DNA of 64,000 nucleotides from Verrucomicrobiota bacterium (lineage in GTDB: Bacteria; Verrucomicrobiota; Verrucomicrobiia; Palsa-1439): assembly GCA_003152315.1 (NCBI GenBank), contig PLZV01000051.1:1-64000 (forward strand), in the 5' to 3' direction. Below the pieces are notes generated by a model that was not told where the DNA came from, ran no database searches, and worked only from the letters and a program-made list of their open reading frames with translations. Shown here piece by piece: positions 60,360-64,000 of this stretch (position 1 is its first letter; each line of letters opens with the position of its first letter). Position numbers and translations under genes: made by a program.

Positions 60360-61073
60360 ATGCACCGGTTTTACCTACCCAATCTCCAGCAAGCGACGCT
60401 CGGCGCGGAAGAGGCGCACCATGCGTTGAATGTGTTGCGGCTCAAAGCCGGTGACACGGTCAACGTGTTCGATGGACGCGGACACGAGGCGCAGGCCTCG
60501 ATCTCGCAAATCTCCAATCAATCCGTGCAACTGAAACTGCTCACGCAGTCCAACGCCGCGCCATTGCCGTGCCGCATCACACTGGCGCAGGCGATCCCGA
60601 AGAAGAGCATGGACCTGATTGTGCAGAAGGCGACGGAGTTGGGGGTCGCAACGATCGTGCCGTTGGTGTCGGAACGTTCCGTCGTAAAACTCGACGACGA
60701 TTCCAAGAAAACGGAGCGCTGGCGTGAAATTGCGCTCGAATCCTGCAAGCAATGCGGCAATAACTGGCTCCCGGAAATTCAATCCCAGCGCAAGGCGCAC
60801 GATTTTCTCGCGGCGCTGCCGCAGTACGATCTCAAGCTCATCGGCTCGCTGCAGCCTGACGCCAAACCGCTGAAGAAAATCCTTGGCGATTCCGTAAAAC
60901 CGTCGTCCATCCTGATATTGATTGGTCCCGAGGGCGATTTCACTCCCGCCGAACTCAACCTGGCAAAATCCGCCGGCTGCCTCCCACTTTCGCTGGGCCC
61001 GCTCGTGCTCCGGGCCGAGACCGCGGCGATTTACACACTCAGCATCCTCCATCACGAATTGCAGAATCGCTAG
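60360..61073 (+). CDS. rsmE: 16S rRNA (uracil1498-N3)-methyltransferase
   Basis: The 237-residue SPOUT-fold enzyme has MHRFYLPN, EAHHALNVLRLKAGD (PUA-like domain), ALPKK-type QAIPKKSMDLIVQKATELG, VPLVSERS, LESCKQCGNNWLPEI, LIGPEGDFTPAEL and LGPLVLRAETAAIYTLSIL (knot). It methylates U1498 in the ribosomal decoding region. Placement after dnaJ is common in bacteria. Confidence 0.95.
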   Translation: MHRFYLPNLQQATLGAEEAHHALNVLRLKAGDTVNVFDGRGHEAQASISQISNQSVQLKLLTQSNAAPLPCRITLAQAIPKKSMDLIVQKATELGVATIVPLVSERSVVKLDDDSKKTERWREIALESCKQCGNNWLPEIQSQRKAHDFLAALPQYDLKLIGSLQPDAKPLKKILGDSVKPSSILILIGPEGDFTPAELNLAKSAGCLPLSLGPLVLRAETAAIYTLSILHHELQNR

Positions 61074-61097
61074 TCGTGGTGCCGGGCCGGGGCCATT

Positions 61098-61910
61098 TTA
61101 CTTGTGGTCCACTTCGATGCGGACATCTGGTTTGGTGAGTGTGGCGTTGAAGGAAAGACCTTCGCGGACGAGGACTTTCTTCGACCATTTCTCATAGCCC
61201 GGAAGGCTGACGGTAATCAGGTGCAGGCCAGAAGGAATCTTGATATCACCGCCGGCGTTCCCATAAAACACCCCGTCGACTTCGACATCAGCATGATCCG
61301 GCTCCGACGTGATCTTGACCGGCAGCAGGGCGGCGGTCGACTCCTGCTTGTCTTTGAAAATATCGTCATCAAGCAACGCTTTCACCAGTTTGTCCGACAC
61401 TTCTTGCGCCAATTTCGAGTCCATGGTTGTGTCTGAAACAAACGTATTATTGCCTTCAGTCACCTGTTCCTCAGCGCTATCGTTTCTCGAAAAAAGCACC
61501 TTGCCCGTTTTGACGTCCAACACCTTGATCCCCGCCTTTAGCCGGTAGAAGCTCGTGCGGGTCCTGACGCCGTAGCCGGAGAAGTCCCGGATTTCCCGCC
61601 CGTAGTCAATGATCTGCCCGGTGAGGATGTAATGGACACCCGCCACTTTCCCGAGCGCCACGGCTGTTTGGGGATCAGCAAAACCCGAAGCCTGAAAGCC
61701 CTGCTCCTTCATGATGGTGTCAAGTTTTCCTCGCTCGTAGACATCAAAGCGTCTGGAATTGACGAGGGAATCCGCGACCATATCAGGCAACCCGTGTGTC
61801 AACGTGGTATGCAGATCTGACGTGAAATCAGCGACCGCAACGGAAGGAAGCTCCACGCCCCGGGCTGCCGAAAGGCTGAACATGAGCAAAATGACCGTCA
61901 GTCTCTTCAT
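61098..61910 (-). CDS. CsgG-like lipid-bilayer protein with PEGA domain
   Basis: The 270 residues start at MKRLTVILLMFSLSAARG with GGAGG upstream. A CsgG/TolB-N-like fold follows (SVAVADFTSDLHTTLTHGL, VYERGKLDTIMKEQG, ILTGQIIDYGRE, IKVLDVKTGKVLFSR). A C-terminal PEGA domain (VKITSEPDHADVEVDGVFYGN, IPSGLHLITVSLPGYEKW) completes it. It forms one end of a three-gene minus-strand set with a small lipoprotein and a second CsgG-like protein. Such sets are linked to outer-membrane assembly or export of adhesins, though no curlin-like subunit is seen. Confidence 0.8.
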   Translation of the reverse strand: MKRLTVILLMFSLSAARGVELPSVAVADFTSDLHTTLTHGLPDMVADSLVNSRRFDVYERGKLDTIMKEQGFQASGFADPQTAVALGKVAGVHYILTGQIIDYGREIRDFSGYGVRTRTSFYRLKAGIKVLDVKTGKVLFSRNDSAEEQVTEGNNTFVSDTTMDSKLAQEVSDKLVKALLDDDIFKDKQESTAALLPVKITSEPDHADVEVDGVFYGNAGGDIKIPSGLHLITVSLPGYEKWSKKVLVREGLSFNATLTKPDVRIEVDHK

Positions 61911-61964
61911 CGCATTCCTCCGTCGCGCGTTTTCGTGCAAACAATCGGCCGAGCCCAGACAGAT

Positions 61965-62168
61965 CTATCGTCCGTACGGATTCGCGTTCGGCTGGCCAGC
62001 CACGCCTTGGGCAGCGCCTTCACTGAACGAGTTGGGCACGCGACTGACACCGCCGACGCCCTGGCCGACCTGGTTCGCGCCCTGATTTGCGCTCTCTGTC
62101 GTGGATGCACAACCGCAGGCAAACAGCAGTGCAACTGCGGCCGTTGTTGAAATCAGCATTCTGATCAT
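61965..62168 (-). CDS. small lipoprotein
   Basis: The 67 residues have a lipobox (LLFACGC) and then a Gly/Gln/Asn-rich mature chain with NQGANQVGQGVGGV and a C-terminal NPYGR. AAAGGAG precedes the ATG. It lies between the two CsgG-like genes, as short lipoproteins often do in such sets. No fold is evident. Confidence 0.75.
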   Translation of the reverse strand: MIRMLISTTAAVALLFACGCASTTESANQGANQVGQGVGGVSRVPNSFSEGAAQGVAGQPNANPYGR

Positions 62169-62185
62169 GACAATTCTCCTTTAGG

Positions 62186-63112
62186 TTATTGAGCCCTGAC
62201 GATGTCACCGGCCTTGATGCCTTTCAAGGGGCTACCGGATACAGCCTTGGCATATTTCTCCTCGACCTTGGTGACCTTGACGGTGCCCTTCTTCTCCACC
62301 TCGGCCCCGAGTTGCTCGCCCGTGGCTGGATCCACCAGGCTTTCCCCGACGCTGTAGATGGTAAATACGTCACCCTCAGAAATGCCCGTCTTTCCGCCAC
62401 CGCTGATGAGCACGTTGTTGTCATCAGTGACCTTGATGATGCGCGCCTCAAACGGAACACCCTTCAGCTTGTCGGCGATCGTAGCGACGCACTTGTCGAT
62501 TGTCTCTTGCATCGCCTTGCCAAGCGGCGTTTTTGAGAAGCCCGAGCTGCCAAACCCAACACCCGCCACGTTTGCGCCGAACCCTACGCCCCCCGCAGTC
62601 GCCTTGCCCTCGGCGCGTTCTGAAGCCAAAACTTCGCCCGTTGTCGTATCAATTAGGCGGATGATCACCGCCATATGCGCTTCGGAGCGTTTGTTGGCGA
62701 TGCTGAATCCGCCGAAGCCGACACCGTTGGCGCTGCCGCTGCTGTTTTCTTGAAATTCCGTGACGGTGCCCTTGATGAGGATTTGCGCGTTCACGAGCTT
62801 GCCCGTTTGCGCCGATTGCGACTTCTGCGCTCGTCCGCTGTTGGCGAGGTCCTGTTCCGCCACCACGGCGCCGAGTTGCTGGCGTTCCATCACCGTAAAC
62901 TGGCCGCTTTGCATCAGTGCATCCGTCAATTGATCGGCCATGCCGTCGCCAAGATCAACCTGTCCCCGCCACGGGGTCTTGTTTTCAAAGCTCGACACGG
63001 CAACGATCTTTTTCAAGGTTGCGCCGTGCGCGGCGACTGCGAACGACAACGCCGCCAAGGTGAGTCCCAAAAGTTTACCAGTCATCCATCGGTTGGAAAT
63101 GCCTGCTCTCAT
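62186..63112 (-). CDS. CsgG/HfaB-family secreted protein
   Basis: The 308 residues begin at the ATG of 63112 with AGGAGG 6 bases upstream; the open frame runs 17 codons further without conserved sequence. The signal peptide (LLGLTLAALSFAVAAHG) lacks a lipobox Cys. The CsgG domain has KIVAVSSFENKTPWRG, GQFTVMERQQLGAVVAEQDLANSG, AQILIKGTVTEF and VIIRLIDTTTGEVLASERAEG. A C-terminal domain of about 70 residues is FlgT-like (ISEGDVFTIYS, GEQLGAEVEKKGTVKVTKV). It probably forms an outer-membrane-associated ring or assembly factor with the next two genes. Confidence 0.85.
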   Translation of the reverse strand: MRAGISNRWMTGKLLGLTLAALSFAVAAHGATLKKIVAVSSFENKTPWRGQVDLGDGMADQLTDALMQSGQFTVMERQQLGAVVAEQDLANSGRAQKSQSAQTGKLVNAQILIKGTVTEFQENSSGSANGVGFGGFSIANKRSEAHMAVIIRLIDTTTGEVLASERAEGKATAGGVGFGANVAGVGFGSSGFSKTPLGKAMQETIDKCVATIADKLKGVPFEARIIKVTDDNNVLISGGGKTGISEGDVFTIYSVGESLVDPATGEQLGAEVEKKGTVKVTKVEEKYAKAVSGSPLKGIKAGDIVRAQ

Positions 63113-63199
63113 GTATTGCCTCCTGATCAGTGGGTTGCCTCCGCCGCCGCCAGAGTGCGACAAGTAAATGGATTTTTCAACCTCATTTTATTCCATTAA

Positions 63200-64000
63200 T
63201 TACCCGCCGTCCGCAACCATGGCGCCAGTCAATAGGAACCTCTCCAGCACCTGCGTGGCGTGGAGAACTTCCTTGCACTCCACAAATTCGTTGGCGGTAT
63301 GGGCCTGAGCGATGCTGCCCGGACCGAAGGCGACGGCGGGAACGCCGTATTGCGCCAAAATCCCCGCATCACAAAACCACGGCGCACCAACGAGCGCGCT
63401 TTTTGGATCCTTTGTCGCCAGTGCCAGCTTCTGCACGAACGGGTTTTGCGGGTCCGTCCGCAACGGCGGGCAGTCGCTCAGGATTTCCGTCGTGATGGGA
63501 ATATGTCGGAGCGTCTCGCGCAGTGTCGCAAGGATATCTTCGTGGACCTCACCCGGTACCGTGCGGCGATCGACCTCGATCTCGCAGTAGTCCGGCACGA
63601 TGTTGTTTTGCGTGCCGCCGCGGATGGTACCCACGTTCACGGTGGGCGCGCCCAGAACCGGATCAGCCGTTTTCGCCAGCGCCCGCGTGTAATCGCCTAG
63701 TAAATACTGGACAACCTCCGCCATTTTACCGATCGCGTTGACTCCCTTCTCTGGCATCGAACCGTGAACACTTCGTCCGCGCGTGACAGCCTTGCACCAG
63801 AGCGCGCCCTTGTGGGTGTACACGATGCGGCCCTCCGTCGGCTCGCCTGCCACCGCGAAATCCACGTGGAACCCCGACTCGGCCAGCGCCTTGGCCCCAT
63901 GATTGCCGCTTTCTTCACCCATCAACGCGCAAAAGTACACATCGAGATCGCCTTCGCGGAATTCCTTTTGTCTCACCGCGTTGGCCAGCGCGGCAAGCAT
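63200..64000 (-). CDS. M20-family metallopeptidase, N-terminus cut by window end
   Basis: The C-terminal 266 residues have ALMGEESGNHGAKALAESG (catalytic Glu pair), FAVAGEPTEGRIVYTHKGAL, a dimerisation domain with RSVHGSMPEKGVNAIGKM and GTQNNIVPDYCEIEVDRR, and the last metal ligand in QAHTANEFVECKEV. It matches ArgE/DapE/CPG2-like amidohydrolases. The first zinc ligands (HxDT) lie beyond base 64000. The exact substrate cannot be set from this part. Confidence 0.9.
   Translation of the reverse strand: MLAALANAVRQKEFREGDLDVYFCALMGEESGNHGAKALAESGFHVDFAVAGEPTEGRIVYTHKGALWCKAVTRGRSVHGSMPEKGVNAIGKMAEVVQYLLGDYTRALAKTADPVLGAPTVNVGTIRGGTQNNIVPDYCEIEVDRRTVPGEVHEDILATLRETLRHIPITTEILSDCPPLRTDPQNPFVQKLALATKDPKSALVGAPWFCDAGILAQYGVPAVAFGPGSIAQAHTANEFVECKEVLHATQVLERFLLTGAMVADGG

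Overview
This window looks like chromosomal DNA of a Gram-negative (diderm) member of the Verrucomicrobiota, or a close PVC-group relative. LpxD shows lipid A synthesis. Several outer-membrane barrels and a Wza/Wzc-type exopolysaccharide exporter show an outer membrane. Two genes are typical of this phylum: a secreted protein with a C-terminal 'YDVQSTTGL...FYRV' module, and a short prepilin-like gene with the RHNGFANVLFCDGH tail. MqnD (futalosine menaquinone route), HemQ and a deoxyhypusine-synthase-like protein fit the same assignment. Base composition is moderately GC-rich. The GHKL ATPase block (12.8-15.3 kb) and 40.9-45.6 kb look richer in A+T by eye.

Layout. 1-6.7 kb: two-component genes, an alpha/beta hydrolase, a frameshifted secreted protein, a beta-propeller protein and a small nucleotidyltransferase pair. 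6.7-10.6 kb: TrpB2 with an ABM-domain protein, a fatty acid desaturase and LpxD. 10.7-16.0 kb: an accessory block with an AlbA_2 DNA-binding protein, a TSPPY-class DNA methyltransferase facing a MORC/MutL-like GHKL ATPase, and VapBC directly upstream of that ATPase. 16.2-20.3 kb: two peptide-type ABC permeases without partners, a DUF2092/DUF6515-like pair and a YdcF-type protein. 20.4-20.9 kb: a broken tRNA-Ser 5' half, a GIY-YIG gene and an intact tRNA-Ser. 20.9-31.4 kb: one minus-strand run holding GlcF/GlcD, a Wzy-like ligase with TPRs, Wza, Wzc, a beta-barrel and MqnD. 31.5-40.9 kb: housekeeping genes (DHS-like, MetF, sirtuin, TPR-CPBP, cupin, LOG, glycosyltransferase, barrel, HemQ, CbiX). 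40.9-46.4 kb: a HEPN-like gene, a zinc-ribbon membrane protein, ArgG, a repeat cluster, and a cobalamin riboswitch in front of the secreted protein and prepilin-like gene. 46.4-50.3 kb: folP-cdaA-cdaR-glmM, linking cyclic di-AMP synthesis to cell wall precursors. 50.3-57 kb: a methyltransferase, AcuI-like reductase, FtsH, HDAC-like amidohydrolase and a PMT-family glycosyltransferase. 57-61 kb: a STAS/STAS/HATPase partner-switch set followed by grpE-dnaJ-rsmE. 61-64 kb: a CsgG/lipoprotein/CsgG-PEGA trio and a partial M20 peptidase.

The most notable observations are these. (1) A well-formed cobalamin riboswitch at about 44238-44478 has a Shine-Dalgarno-sequestering helix immediately upstream of a secreted protein and a prepilin-like gene, neither a known B12 gene. 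(2) The methyltransferase/GHKL ATPase/VapBC block resembles an uncharacterised defence cassette. (3) A tRNA-Ser locus appears to have been split, with a GIY-YIG gene now ending inside the intact copy. (4) A 10-bp inverted repeat flanks the promoter of the AlbA_2 gene. (5) A small family of CCCCGAA/TTCGGGG hairpins and a GTGGGTTCG repeat cluster occur here. (6) Several genes have a -10 box 7-9 nt before the start codon, suggesting leaderless mRNAs.
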